From Streptomyces sp. SolWspMP-5a-2 (lineage in GTDB: Bacteria > Actinomycetota > Actinomycetes > Streptomycetales > Streptomycetaceae): a DNA stretch of 37,774 bases. The number at the start of each line of letters is the position of its first letter. Within the stretch, counting starts at the first letter, position 1. The notes beneath the pieces are model-generated. The model was not told the DNA's origin and did no database searches. It worked only from the letters and a program-made list of their open reading frames with translations. The translations under genes and the position numbers were made by a program. The stretch is from NCBI RefSeq assembly GCF_900091845.1, contig NZ_FMCI01000276.1, forward strand, positions 1 to 37,774, in the 5' to 3' direction. Positions 1 to 8,232 of the stretch are shown in pieces.

Positions 1-1
1 G

Positions 2-1196
2 CTGGCCGCCGTCGGCGCCGGGCTCACGGGCGGCCCGCGCCCGCCGCAACGCACCCCCCTCAAGGCGGCCCTGCGCCGGATCGCGGACGTCTTCGTGCCG
101 CTCCATCCCCGCGCTGATCGGCTGCGGGGTGCTCGCCGGGCTCAACGGGCTGCTGGTGAACGCCGGTTGGCTGCCGGGGCTGACGCCCGCGCTGACCGCC
201 GTCGCCTCCGGGTTCATGGCGCTGATCGCGGTCTTCGTCGGCTACAACACGGCGGCGGTCTTCGGCGGGACGCCGGTGCTCGGCGGGGCGGTCGCGGCCG
301 TCGTCGTCCACCCGGGGGTCGCGAAGGTGACGGCGTTCGGGGTGACGCTCGCCCCCGGGCAGGGCGGGGTGCTCGGCGCGATGGCGGCGGCGCTGCTCGC
401 GGTCGCGGTGGAACGGTGGTGCCGGGGCCGGGTGCCGGACACCCTGGACGTGCTGCTGACCCCGACCCTGACCGTCCTGGTCGCGGGCCTCGGCACGCTG
501 TACGGGCTGATGTGGGCGGCGGGCGCGGTGTCGTCGGCGATCGGGCACGCGGCCGACTGGCTCCTGGTGACGACCGGACCGCTGGCCGGGCTGATCCTGG
601 GCGGCCTCTTCCTGCCGCTGGTGATGCTGGGGCTGCACCAGGCCCTCATCCCCCTCCACACCACGCTCATCGAGCAGCAGGGCTACACCGTGCTGCTGCC
701 GCTGCTGGCGATGGCGGGCGCGGGTCAGGTGGGCGCGGCGGTGGCGGTGTACGTCAGGCTGCGGCACGACACGTCGGTGCGCAGGACGATCAGGTCGGCG
801 CTGCCCGCGGGGCTGCTGGGCGTCGGCGAGCCGCTCATCTACGGGGTGTCGCTGCCGCTCGGCCGGCCGTTCCTGACCGCGTGCGCGGGCGGGGCGGCGG
901 GCGGCGCGTTCGTCGGGTTCTTCGCGATGCTCGGGGACCGGGTCGGCGCGACGGCGATCGGCCCGTCGGGGTGGGCCCTGTTCCCCCTCCTCGCGGGCAA
1001 CAGGGGCCCGCTGCCGACGGCGGCGGTCTACGCGGGCGGCCTGCTGACCGGCTACGCGATCGGCTTCCTGGCGACCTACGCGGGGTTCAGGGGCGAGGCA
1101 CCGGGGACCGAGGGGGCGGACGGGCCCACCGGGTCCGAGGAAGCCACCGGTGCGCAAGGGACCACCGGGCCCACCGAGTCAGAAGCGCCCGCCTGA
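2..1196 (+). pseudogene. PTS transporter subunit EIIC (EIIBC-type), 5'-truncated by the window and frameshifted
   Basis: Membrane permease domain of a phosphotransferase-system sugar transporter. The closest general resemblance is to the sucrose/N-acetylmuramate (MurP) group, whose EIIB domain precedes EIIC. From 129 on, the protein has about ten hydrophobic segments and the conserved stretch LLGVGEPLIYGVSLPLGRPF near codons 230-250 of the downstream frame. Upstream of position 102 the reading continues in frame 2 (LRRIADVFVPL, the usual EIIC entry), then jumps to frame 3 (IPALIGCGVLAGLNGLL). Removing one C from the run ctccatcccc (about 100-108) joins the two into the family consensus, and 1194 remaining bases are exactly divisible by three. 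The C-terminus has a 30-residue Gly/Thr/Glu-rich tail. Either a genuine inactivating +1 insertion or a sequencing error. Substrate cannot be fixed without the missing EIIB part. Confidence 0.8.
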
Positions 1197-1659
1197 CCCA
1201 AGGGGCCGACGGGAGCGCCCGCCGAGCCCAAGGAGCCTCCGCGATCCCCGAGGTACCGACGATCCAGCGATCCCTGCGCTCCCCGACGCCACGCGATCCC
1301 CCGTCGACAGGCCGGAGGCCAACGGTCGAAGGCCAACGGTCGAAGGCCAACGGTCGAAGGCCAACGGTCGAAGGCCAACGGTCGAAGGCCAACGGTCGAA
1401 GGCCAACGGTCGAAGGCCAACGGTCGAAGGCCGAAGGGTCGGACGCCCCCTGGCCGGGGTCGGGAGTTGGCCGGTTCCCGCACTCGGCGCGACAATCGGA
1501 TCCGCCCGCCCAGTCCTCCACCCCGTCCCTCCGCCCCGTCCGTCACCTTCTCCCCCTCCCCGGCCCTCCCCCTCCGCCCTTCTCCCCCTCCCCTGCCCCT
1601 CCCCTCCCCTCCCCGCCCCGCCGCGCCGCCCCGGCGTGCCCGTCAGAACGGAGCCCGCT
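1197..1659. other. Intergenic region with minisatellite and polypyrimidine tract
   Basis: No credible gene. The segment holds the 14-bp x 8 tandem repeat (1321-1432) and, from about 1505 to 1635, a strongly C/T-biased top strand made of short runs of CCCCT and CCCTCC. It ends in the ribosome-binding site of the next gene. Predicted proteins across it in several frames are only translations of the repeats. Confidence 0.8.
1321..1432. repeat. Tandem repeat, 14-bp unit, 8 perfect copies
   Basis: The unit AACGGTCGAAGGCC repeats head to tail eight times without a mismatch, preceded by a partial copy (ggaggcc) and followed by the decayed gaagggtc. Fourteen is not a multiple of three, so the array is read in all three frames on both strands and is not selected as protein. 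It lies between two same-direction genes. Perfect identity points to recent expansion or slippage. Confidence 0.97.
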
Positions 1660-2244
1660 GTGAACCACGCCCAGCTCACGGCCCTGGGCCGCGCCCTTCG
1701 CCTCGTCGGCGAACACGGCGACGCGCTCACCACCGACACGCCCGACGCGCGCCTGCACGAGGTCAAGGCCGACCTGCGCCGGGCCCTCGACCTGCTGGAC
1801 GAGACCGTCGGCACGGGAGCCCCCACCACCCGGTGCGCCGAGCACCCCCAGGGTCCGGTGGACGAGAGCGCCCCGGACCGCTGCCTGCTCTGCGAGACCC
1901 GGCGCCGGGCCGCCCGCCGCTCCGAGTACCAGGGCGGCCCGCGCCCCGCGCAGCCCGACCCCGGCTCCTCCGCGCCGACCCGGTACGGCGTCCGCGCCGA
2001 CCGGCCGCAGGCCCAGCAGCGCTGGCTGCCCGAGCAGTGGAACGGCCGCGAGTGGCAGCTGTGCGGCACCCCGCGCCGGGACCGGCACGAGGCGGAGCTG
2101 TACCTCGCGGCGCAGCGGCGCGGCTCCCGCCCGGCGATGGCGTACCGGCTGGTGCACGAGTTCACCGACTACGAGGTGGTGCGGGTGTGGGGCACCCCGG
2201 TCCATGTCGACATCGAGCCGCTGGGGAACCTGGGCGGCCTCTGA
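1660..2244 (+). CDS. Conserved hypothetical protein with a C-x2-H / C-x2-C zinc-like motif
   Basis: A 194-residue soluble protein I do not recognise by function. The N-terminal 50 residues look helical (ALRLVGEHGDALT, LRRALDLLDE). Residues 59-78 contain C59-A-E-H62 and C75-L-L-C78, a spacing that could bind one zinc. A low-complexity Pro/Arg linker follows, then a Trp-containing C-terminal domain (QQRWLPEQWNGREWQLCGTPRRDRHEAELYL with further conserved-looking YRLVHEFTDYEVVRVWG) ending in DIEPLGNLGGL. The start is GTG 1660, chosen because cggag lies 7-11 bases upstream and upstream codons run into the C-rich tract. It is convergent with the esterase, whose stop begins one base after this stop. 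No signal peptide or membrane segment. Confidence 0.75.
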   Translation: MNHAQLTALGRALRLVGEHGDALTTDTPDARLHEVKADLRRALDLLDETVGTGAPTTRCAEHPQGPVDESAPDRCLLCETRRRAARRSEYQGGPRPAQPDPGSSAPTRYGVRADRPQAQQRWLPEQWNGREWQLCGTPRRDRHEAELYLAAQRRGSRPAMAYRLVHEFTDYEVVRVWGTPVHVDIEPLGNLGGL

Positions 2245-2245
2245 C

Positions 2246-3799
2246 TCAGCCGAGCAGCGGCAGCGCCGGGAAGTCGTACCCGTCCCAGAGCCTGCCGCTG
2301 CGCTCCTGCGGGTAGCCGACGACCGCCGGTTCGTCGTCCAGGACCAGGGTCGGGCGGTCCTTCTCGTCGTAGGCGGGCCAGCCGGGGTCGCCGGTGCGGG
2401 CGAACGACGTCCAGGCGGCGCGGAAGCGCGCGGAGAGCGCCTCGGCCCGCGGGGTGGCCCCGGCGCCGCCGAACAGGAGGGCGCCCAGGTCGGCGTCGTA
2501 GGTGCCGAACAGCAGCGGGATGTCCAGGCCGTGGCAGGCGCCGAACATGCCGCCGCCGCCCGGCGCGGGCCAGGCCAGCTCGTAGACGTGGGCCCGGCCG
2601 CCGCCCGCGAGCTGCGCCTCGGCCAGCCGCTGCGTGGGCAGCGCGAAGAGCCAGTCGGTCTGCACCCGCTCGTACAGCTCGTCGGGGGTGGCGTCCGGGT
2701 AGGCGGCGCGGTAGGCGCGTTCCCCCGCCGCGCCGCCCGGCGCGAACAGCCGCAGCATCCCGGCCGCCTGCTCCTCGGTGACGGTGCCGAGCACGCCGCT
2801 CATGGCCATGAAGAGGCGGAACTCGTCGCGGTTGTGGCCGACGAGCAGGTCGACGTCCCGGCCCGCGCCGGACGCCAGCGCCTGCCAGGGGGTGGTGGGC
2901 AGCACCTCGCCGTCGACGACCGGCGCGTAGGCGGTGACGGTCGGCGCGGCCCGGCCCCAGCGGTCCGCGTGCTCCGTCATCCTGGCGGCCAGCGGGGCGA
3001 CGGCGAGGGCGAGCTCCCGGGGTGCGACGGCGGCGAGGTCGGTCGCGGTGGGGCGCAGCCCGGCCTCGGCCGCGAGGGCGGCGGCGAGGTCCCCGGCCAG
3101 CTCGGGCGAGAAGAAGGTGCCCGGCACGCTCTGCGCGATCGCCCGGTGGAAGAGGCCGCGGGCCCGGTCCATGGCCAGGAGCGCCGCGACGCAGCCGCCG
3201 CCCGCCGACTCGCCGAAGACGGTGACCCGGCCGGGGTCGCCGCCGAACGCGGCGATGTTCTCCCGCACCCACTCCAGGGCGGCGACCTGGTCCAGCAGGC
3301 CGCGGTTGGCGGGAGCGCCCTCGATCTGGGCGAACCCCTCCATGCCGACGCGGTAGTTGAGGCTGACGACGACGAGGTCACCGGCGAGGGCGACGCGGTG
3401 GGCGTCGTAGCCGGGGCTGCCGGAGTGGCCGAGCTTGTAGGCGCCGCCGTAGATCCACACCATCACCGGGCGGCGGGCCGCCGGGTCGGGGTCGGGTGTC
3501 CACACGTTCACGGTGAGCCAGTCGTCGCCCTCGGGGGCATCGAGGCGGCCGGTCCGGCCCATGACGCCGAGGTCCTGCGGGGGCGGCGGGCCGAACGCGG
3601 CGGCGTCGCGGGTGCCGTCCCAGGGCGCGGGCGGGCGGGGCGCGGCGAACCGGTCGGCGCCGACGGGCGGGGCCGCGAAGGGAATTCCCCGGAATACCGC
3701 GAGATCGTGTTCACGCCGTCCGCGCACGGCTCCGGCGGCGGTGCGCACCACCGGTTCGCCGAGGGTGGGGTGCGGGTCGGTCGCGTCGGTCGCGGGCAT
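2246..3799 (-). CDS. Type-B carboxylesterase / lipase family protein
   Basis: Alpha/beta-hydrolase of the carboxylesterase type-B (cholinesterase-like) family, 517 residues, a usual length for the family, hydrolysing carboxylic esters of unknown identity. Visible marks are the oxyanion-hole region VMVWIYGGAYKLG (112-124), the nucleophile elbow FGESAGGG with Ser198, the acid residue in NRDEF (Glu326) and the catalytic His423 in ACHGLDIP, so the triad is complete. The signature GLLDQVAALEWVRENIAAFGGDP is also present. There is no signal peptide, so it is probably cytosolic. Start ATG at 3799 is supported by GGAGG nine bases upstream. It ends tail-to-tail with the preceding hypothetical gene with a one-base gap and no room for a terminator. 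The substrate is not deducible. Confidence 0.92.
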   Translation of the reverse strand: MPATDATDPHPTLGEPVVRTAAGAVRGRREHDLAVFRGIPFAAPPVGADRFAAPRPPAPWDGTRDAAAFGPPPPQDLGVMGRTGRLDAPEGDDWLTVNVWTPDPDPAARRPVMVWIYGGAYKLGHSGSPGYDAHRVALAGDLVVVSLNYRVGMEGFAQIEGAPANRGLLDQVAALEWVRENIAAFGGDPGRVTVFGESAGGGCVAALLAMDRARGLFHRAIAQSVPGTFFSPELAGDLAAALAAEAGLRPTATDLAAVAPRELALAVAPLAARMTEHADRWGRAAPTVTAYAPVVDGEVLPTTPWQALASGAGRDVDLLVGHNRDEFRLFMAMSGVLGTVTEEQAAGMLRLFAPGGAAGERAYRAAYPDATPDELYERVQTDWLFALPTQRLAEAQLAGGGRAHVYELAWPAPGGGGMFGACHGLDIPLLFGTYDADLGALLFGGAGATPRAEALSARFRAAWTSFARTGDPGWPAYDEKDRPTLVLDDEPAVVGYPQERSGRLWDGYDFPALPLLG

Positions 3800-4084
3800 G
3801 GTCGATCGCCTCCGTGGAACGCGTCGTCAGGGACCCGCCCACGATATCCGCGGGGGCGACTCCTAAGAACGGCGGTCCTCTTCGGCCACCTTGGCGAATT
3901 CACGGCCTCGGACGGTAAGAAAAGCGCGTGGAATTCCCCGCGGTCACTCCTGGGGCGCGTGGTGCTGATATCGACGCGAGTGACGGTGATCCGGGCCGGG
4001 AATTGTTCCGGTGAACCGGTCGGGAGGAACGGCCGGGACCACGAGATGCGAGGCCCCGGCCGTTTCCGGGCATGGTCCGGGAGA

Positions 4085-5212
4085 TCAGCTGAGGGTCTTC
4101 AGGGACGACGCGTCGTACGCCGCCAGCTCGCCGGTGCGGCCGGAGAGGACCTTCCGCGCCCACTCCGGGTCCTGGAGCAGCGCGCGGCCGACCGCGACGA
4201 GGTCGTACTCGTCCCGCTCCAGCGCGTCGAGCAGGTCGTCGAGGCCCCGGGTCGCCGAGCCCTCGCCCTGGAACGCCCGGACGAAGTCGCCGTCGAGGCC
4301 GACCGAGCCGACGGTGACGGCGGGCCTGCCGGTGAGCTTCTTGGTCCAGCCCGCGAGGTTGAGGTCGGAGCCGTCGAACTCGGGCTCCCAGTAGCGGCGG
4401 GTGGAGGCGTGGAAGGCGTCGACCCCGGCGGCGGCCAGCGGCGTGAGGATCTCCTCCAGCTCCTGCGGGGTCTCGGCGAGCCGCGCCGTGTACGCCTCCT
4501 GCTTCCACTGCGAGTAGCGGAAGAGGATCGGGAACCCGGCGGAGACCCGCTCGCGCACGGCGGCGACGATCTCGGCGGCGAACCGGGTGCGGGCGACCGG
4601 GTCGCCGCCGTAGGGGTCGGTGCGGCGGTTGGTGCCCGCCCACAGGAACTGGTCGAGCAGGTAGCCGTGGGCGCCGTGCAGCTCGACGCCGTCGAAGCCG
4701 ATCCGTTCGGCGTCGGCGGCGGCCTGCGCGAACGCGTCGATGACGTCGTCCAGGTCGTCCTGGGTCATCGCCCTGCCGGTGGGCTCGTCGGCACCGATGC
4801 GCAGCCCGGAGGGGCCGACGGCGGGGGCGTCGGCGAAGGGCGGCTGGCCCTGCTCGCGGACCATGCCGATGTGCCACAGCTGCGGCACGATCGTGCCGCC
4901 CGCCGCGTGCACGTCCGCGGCGACCTTCGCCCACCCGGCGAGCTGCTCCTCGCCGTGGAAGCGCGGGATGCGGTCGCTCTGCCCGGCGGACGGGTGCCCG
5001 ACGTAGGTGCCCTCGGTGACGATCAGACCGACGCCCGCGGCCGCGCGGCGGGAGTAGTACGAGGCGACGTCCTCGCCCGGAACGCCGCCCGGGGAGAACT
5101 GCCGGGTCATCGGCGCCATCACGATCCGGTTCGGGACGGTGAGCCCGTTGAGGGCGAAGGGCCGGGCGAGGATCTCGGCGGCGCGGGAGGGGGCGGTCTG
5201 GGGGACGCTCAC
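4085..5212 (-). CDS. Alkene reductase, Old Yellow Enzyme family (NADH:flavin oxidoreductase)
   Basis: FMN-dependent (beta/alpha)8-barrel enzyme of 375 residues that would reduce activated C=C bonds with NAD(P)H. Family marks in order are the N-terminal NRIVMAPMTRQ, TEGTYV, QLWHIG, the substrate and proton-donor region GVELHGAHGYLLDQFLW, RTDPYGGD, VGSVGLDGDF and the FMN-phosphate region VAVGRALLQDPEWARK. I place the start at GTG 5212 because AGGAG stands six to seven bases before it. The 23 additional upstream in-frame codons (to 5281) lack a ribosome-binding site and are Pro/Arg-rich. It is divergent from the Nudix gene across 271 bases containing a perfect 10-bp palindrome. Physiological substrate unknown; detoxification of electrophiles or quinones is typical for the family. 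Confidence 0.92.
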   Translation of the reverse strand: MSVPQTAPSRAAEILARPFALNGLTVPNRIVMAPMTRQFSPGGVPGEDVASYYSRRAAAGVGLIVTEGTYVGHPSAGQSDRIPRFHGEEQLAGWAKVAADVHAAGGTIVPQLWHIGMVREQGQPPFADAPAVGPSGLRIGADEPTGRAMTQDDLDDVIDAFAQAAADAERIGFDGVELHGAHGYLLDQFLWAGTNRRTDPYGGDPVARTRFAAEIVAAVRERVSAGFPILFRYSQWKQEAYTARLAETPQELEEILTPLAAAGVDAFHASTRRYWEPEFDGSDLNLAGWTKKLTGRPAVTVGSVGLDGDFVRAFQGEGSATRGLDDLLDALERDEYDLVAVGRALLQDPEWARKVLSGRTGELAAYDASSLKTLS

Positions 5213-5267
5213 GTGGGGGCTCCTGGTGACGGGGGGCGTGCGGCGGACCGGCGGCGGACCATGCGGT

Positions 5268-5277
5268 ATGTGCACAT
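5268..5277. promoter_or_regulatory. Candidate operator palindrome ATGTGCACAT
   Basis: A perfect 10-bp palindrome in the region between the Old Yellow Enzyme start (5212, minus) and the Nudix start (5484, plus), about 56 bases from the former. It stands out as AT-richer than its surroundings. Assignment as a regulator site is inference only. Confidence 0.3.
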
Positions 5278-5483
5278 GCATCGACCGCTCCTCAGCTCAA
5301 CGGCACGGCCTCGCCGGCCATTCCGCCCCCGGCGGCCTCCCGGTGTGATCCGGGCCACTGCGCGCCCGCGCGACCGGCGCCCCGGCAGCGGCGCGCGGAC
5401 CACCGCGCGCCCGTGCCACCGGTTCGGGTGCCACCGGCCCGATGCGCCCACCCGTCCGGCGCCCGTGTGGAAGGGTCCGGCCC

Positions 5484-6008
5484 ATGACGATGCCCTCGCA
5501 GCGATGGCTGCCCCGCGAAGAATGGATCAAGACCCAGCCGCAGGCCCTGCTCGCGTCGTGCGTCGTGCTGCGGGACCCGCGGGGCCGGATGCTGCTGCTG
5601 CGCTACGGCCCCGGCCAGCCCGCGTCCGGCACCTGGTGGCCGCCCGGCGGGATGCTCGACCCGGGCGAGGACCCGTGGACGGCGGCCCGGCGGGAGATGC
5701 GGGAGGAGACCGGCCTGACGCTGGGGCCCGACCCGCTGCTGATCGGCATCGACCACCGCGCGGACGTCGACGGCACCGGGCCCGTGCTGGACTGCTTCTT
5801 CGACGGCGGCACCGTCGGCGAACAGGCCCCGGTGCGGCTCAGCGGCGAGCACGACCGGTACGCCTTCGTCGACCCCGACGAGCTGTCCGGCCTCCCCCTC
5901 ACCGGGGACGCGCGCACCCTGCGGGCGCTGTACGCCGCCGCCCTGGGCGGGGGCGTCGCCTGTCTGCGGGAGGGGCTGCCGCACCGGGCGGCCGGGGTCG
6001 GCGGCTGA
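5484..6008 (+). CDS. Nudix hydrolase
   Basis: A 174-residue Nudix-fold pyrophosphohydrolase. The Nudix box is complete, running from GGMLDPGEDPW to REMREETGL (G-x5-E-x7-REUxEExGU), and the strand before it (LLLRYGPGQPASGTWWPPGG) is typical. These enzymes cleave nucleoside diphosphates linked to another group, using Mg2+ held by the box glutamates; the substrate here cannot be read from sequence. The start is ATG 5484 with a GGAAGGG about nine bases upstream; 14 more in-frame codons upstream are Arg/Pro-rich and unlikely. It is transcribed towards groEL2, separated from it by a strong hairpin. Confidence 0.92.
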   Translation: MTMPSQRWLPREEWIKTQPQALLASCVVLRDPRGRMLLLRYGPGQPASGTWWPPGGMLDPGEDPWTAARREMREETGLTLGPDPLLIGIDHRADVDGTGPVLDCFFDGGTVGEQAPVRLSGEHDRYAFVDPDELSGLPLTGDARTLRALYAAALGGGVACLREGLPHRAAGVGG

Positions 6009-6025
6009 CCCCGGAAACGCCCGGG

Positions 6026-6061
6026 GGCGGCACCCTCCGCTCTCGCGGGGAGTGCCGCCCT
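6026..6061. terminator. Bidirectional terminator between Nudix gene and groEL2
   Basis: Inverted repeat with arms GGGCGGCAC (6026-6034) and GTGCCGCCC (6053-6061); the 18-base interior can add a smaller ccgc/gcgg stem. No T-tract, as usual in Streptomyces. It lies between two convergent genes. Confidence 0.75.
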
Positions 6062-6098
6062 CGGTCGGTACGACGGGACGGTCCGATCCTCGGAAGGA

Positions 6099-7721
6099 TC
6101 AGAAGTCCATGTCACCGCCCGGCATGCCGCCCGGGGCCGCGGCGGCGGCCTTCTCCGGCTTGTCGGCGATGACGGCCTCGGTGGTGAGGAACAGCGCGGC
6201 GATCGACGCGGCGTTCTGCAGCGCGGAGCGCGTCACCTTCGCCGGGTCGATGATGCCCTCGGCGATCATGTCGACGTACTCGCCCGACGCGGCGTTCAGG
6301 CCGTGGCCGACGGGAAGGTTGCGCACCTTCTCGACGATGACGCCACCCTCGAGGCCACCGTTGACGGCGATCTGCTTGAGCGGGGCCTCCAGGGCGAGCT
6401 TCACGGCGTTGGCGCCGGTCGCCTCGTCACCCGTCAGCTCCAGCTTCTCGAAGACCGAGGAGGCCTGCAGCAGGGCCACGCCACCACCGGCGACGATGCC
6501 CTCCTCGACGGCCGCCTTGGCGTTGCGCACGGCGTCCTCGATGCGGTGCTTGCGCTCCTTCAGCTCGACCTCGGTCGCGGCACCGGCCTTGATGACGGCG
6601 ACGCCACCGGCGAGCTTCGCCAGGCGCTCCTGGAGCTTCTCGCGGTCGTAGTCCGAGTCGCTGTTCTCGATCTCGGCACGGATCTGGTTGACGCGGCCCT
6701 GGACCTGGTCGCTGTCACCGGCGCCGTCGACGATCGTCGTCTCGTCCTTGGTGATGACGACCTTGCGGGCGCGGCCGAGCAGGTCGAGACCGGCGTTCTC
6801 CAGCTTGAGGCCGACCTCCTCGGAGATGACCTCGCCGCCCGTGAGGATGGCGATGTCGCCGAGCATGGCCTTGCGGCGGTCGCCGAAGCCCGGGGCCTTG
6901 ACGGCGACGGACTTGAAGGTGCCGCGGATCTTGTTGACGACCAGGGTCGACAGGGCCTCGCCCTCGACGTCCTCGGCGATGATCAGCAGCGGCTTGCCCG
7001 ACTGCATGACCTTCTCCAGGAGCGGGAGCAGGTCCTTGACGGAGCCGATCTTGGAGTTGGCGATGAGGATGTACGGGTCGTCGAGCGACGCCTCCATCCG
7101 CTCCATGTCGGTGGCGAAGTACGCCGAGATGTAGCCCTTGTCGAAGCGCATGCCCTCGGTGAGCTCGAGCTCCAGACCGAAGGTCTGGGACTCCTCGACG
7201 GTGATGACGCCTTCCTTGCCGACCTTGTCCATGGCCTCGGCGATCAGCTCGCCGATCTGGGTGTCGGCGGCGGAGATGGAGGCCGTCGAAGCGATCTGCT
7301 CCTTGGTCTCGACATCCTTCGCCTGCTCGAGCAGGGCACCGGAGACGGCCTCGACGGCCTTCTCGATACCGCGCTTGAGGGCCATCGGGTTGGCACCGGC
7401 GGCTACGTTGCGCAGGCCTTCCTTGACGAGGGCCTGGGCGAGAACGGTGGCGGTGGTCGTACCGTCGCCGGCGACGTCGTCCGTCTTCTTGGCGACTTCC
7501 TTGACCAGCTCGGCGCCGATCTTCTCGTACGGGTCCTCGAGCTCGATCTCCTTGGCGATGGAGACACCATCGTTGGTGATCGTGGGGGCGCCCCACTTCT
7601 TCTCGAGGACGACGTTGCGGCCCTTGGGGCCGAGCGTCACCTTGACGGCGTCCGCGAGCTGGTTCATGCCGCGCTCGAGGCCGCGCCGCGCCTCCTCGTC
7701 GAACGCGATGATCTTGGCCAT
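6099..7721 (-). CDS. groEL2: 60-kDa chaperonin GroEL2
   Basis: Group I chaperonin of 540 residues, forming the double-ring ATP-driven folding chamber in the cytosol. Nucleotide-site marks include GPKGRNVVLEKKWG (31-44), the DVAGDGTTTATVLAQ stretch with GDGTTT at 85-90, and the C-terminal GGGVALLQAS. The C-terminus is GGMPGGDMDF, with a short Gly/Met tail. It is monocistronic with no groES beside it; this is the arrangement of the second Streptomyces chaperonin gene, so I call it groEL2. Start ATG 7721 has GGAGGG about ten bases upstream. The 145-base leader begins in CIRCE arms, implying repression by HrcA and induction by heat. Confidence 0.98.
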   Translation of the reverse strand: MAKIIAFDEEARRGLERGMNQLADAVKVTLGPKGRNVVLEKKWGAPTITNDGVSIAKEIELEDPYEKIGAELVKEVAKKTDDVAGDGTTTATVLAQALVKEGLRNVAAGANPMALKRGIEKAVEAVSGALLEQAKDVETKEQIASTASISAADTQIGELIAEAMDKVGKEGVITVEESQTFGLELELTEGMRFDKGYISAYFATDMERMEASLDDPYILIANSKIGSVKDLLPLLEKVMQSGKPLLIIAEDVEGEALSTLVVNKIRGTFKSVAVKAPGFGDRRKAMLGDIAILTGGEVISEEVGLKLENAGLDLLGRARKVVITKDETTIVDGAGDSDQVQGRVNQIRAEIENSDSDYDREKLQERLAKLAGGVAVIKAGAATEVELKERKHRIEDAVRNAKAAVEEGIVAGGGVALLQASSVFEKLELTGDEATGANAVKLALEAPLKQIAVNGGLEGGVIVEKVRNLPVGHGLNAASGEYVDMIAEGIIDPAKVTRSALQNAASIAALFLTTEAVIADKPEKAAAAAPGGMPGGDMDF

Positions 7722-7865
7722 GTGAAGTGGTCCCTCCAGGACTGGGGGTGATTCCTTCGGACCGCGCCCGCGCCCGCGACGGACGGCTCACCGGCCTGGT
7801 GGTTCCTTGCCCCACACGGCCTGCGGGCCTCACCGACCCGGTCCTCGTTGTCACTCTCACCTTCA

Positions 7866-7910
7866 GAGTGCTAACGCCAATGATTAGCACTCGACCCATG
7901 CGAGTGCAAG
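7866..7910 (-). promoter_or_regulatory. CIRCE element(s), HrcA operator of groEL2: three alternating 9-bp arms
   Basis: On the minus strand the arms are CTTGCACTC (7910-7902), GAGTGCTAA (7892-7884) and TTAGCACTC (7874-7866), each separated by exactly 9 bases. The first pair has the canonical CIRCE orientation (TTAGCACTC-N9-GAGTGCTAA, with two mismatches in the left arm). The second pair is a perfect inverted repeat in the opposite arm order. A sigma70-type promoter overlaps: TTGCAC (7909-7904), 17 bases, TAATCA (7886-7881). Confidence 0.93.
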
Positions 7911-7949
7911 CGCCTCCCGGGGATCGGTCGGCGGACCGGGCGCGGACAC

Positions 7950-7989
7950 GTCGAAGGGCCCGCACCCCGGGAGGTGCGGGCCCTTCGAC
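7950..7989 (-). terminator. Terminator of the cold-shock gene
   Basis: A perfect 17-bp stem (7950-7966 with 7973-7989) closing a 6-base loop ccggga. It lies 40 bases after the cold-shock stop codon and just upstream of the groEL2 promoter, insulating groEL2. Confidence 0.9.
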
Positions 7990-8028
7990 GGAAGACGTCG
8001 CTTGCGGCTGGTTCGGTTGGTCGCGCGA

Positions 8029-8232
8029 TCAGGCGGTGACGCGAACCATGTCGGCCTGCGGGCCTTTCTGACCCTGCGAGATCTCGAATTCCACCCGCTG
8101 GCCTTCTTCAAGGGTGCGGTAACCGTCCATCTGGATCGCGCTGTAGTGGACGAAAACATCCGCACCACCGTCGACCGCGATGAAGCCGTACCCCTTCTCC
8201 GCGTTGAACCACTTGACGGTGCCCTGAGCCAT
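8029..8232 (-). CDS. Cold-shock protein (CspA family)
   Basis: A 67-residue single OB-fold nucleic-acid-binding protein. RNP1 is KGYGFI (13-18) and RNP2 is VFVHY (26-30), both intact, with the family N-terminus MAQGTVKWFNAEKG. It is expected to bind single-stranded RNA/DNA in the cytosol as an RNA chaperone. The start is ATG 8232 with GGGGAG seven to twelve bases upstream. The next start is at 8986, leaving a long upstream region compatible with a structured 5' leader. It lies just upstream of groEL2, with a strong terminator between them, so the two stress genes are transcribed separately in the same direction. From memory it corresponds to the scoF4-type gene of S. coelicolor; name not assigned. 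Confidence 0.96.
   Translation of the reverse strand: MAQGTVKWFNAEKGYGFIAVDGGADVFVHYSAIQMDGYRTLEEGQRVEFEISQGQKGPQADMVRVTA

Noticed and set aside
1321..1432. CRISPR array
   Set aside because: Units are directly adjacent with no spacers, and no cas genes are present. The same applies to 28033-28310.
1076..1546. Protein with a perfect 14-residue repeat (LRPLAFDRWPSTVG)
   Set aside because: It is the 14-bp DNA repeat read in rotating frames. The same array gives equally long frames on the other strand, and there is no start signal.
4030..4064. Terminator after the Old Yellow Enzyme gene
   Set aside because: GGCCGGG and CCCGGCC can pair, but the loop is long (about 17 or more bases) and such short GC arms are common by chance here.
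5213..5281. Longer N-terminus for the Old Yellow Enzyme
   Set aside because: Upstream codons lack a ribosome-binding site and encode Pro/Arg-rich sequence outside the family. GTG 5212 has AGGAG at proper distance.
2204..6172. A 1322-codon open frame on the plus strand
   Set aside because: It runs antisense to the esterase and Old Yellow Enzyme genes and its protein is Arg/Gly/Pro/Val-rich without motifs. Long antisense frames are routine at this GC content.
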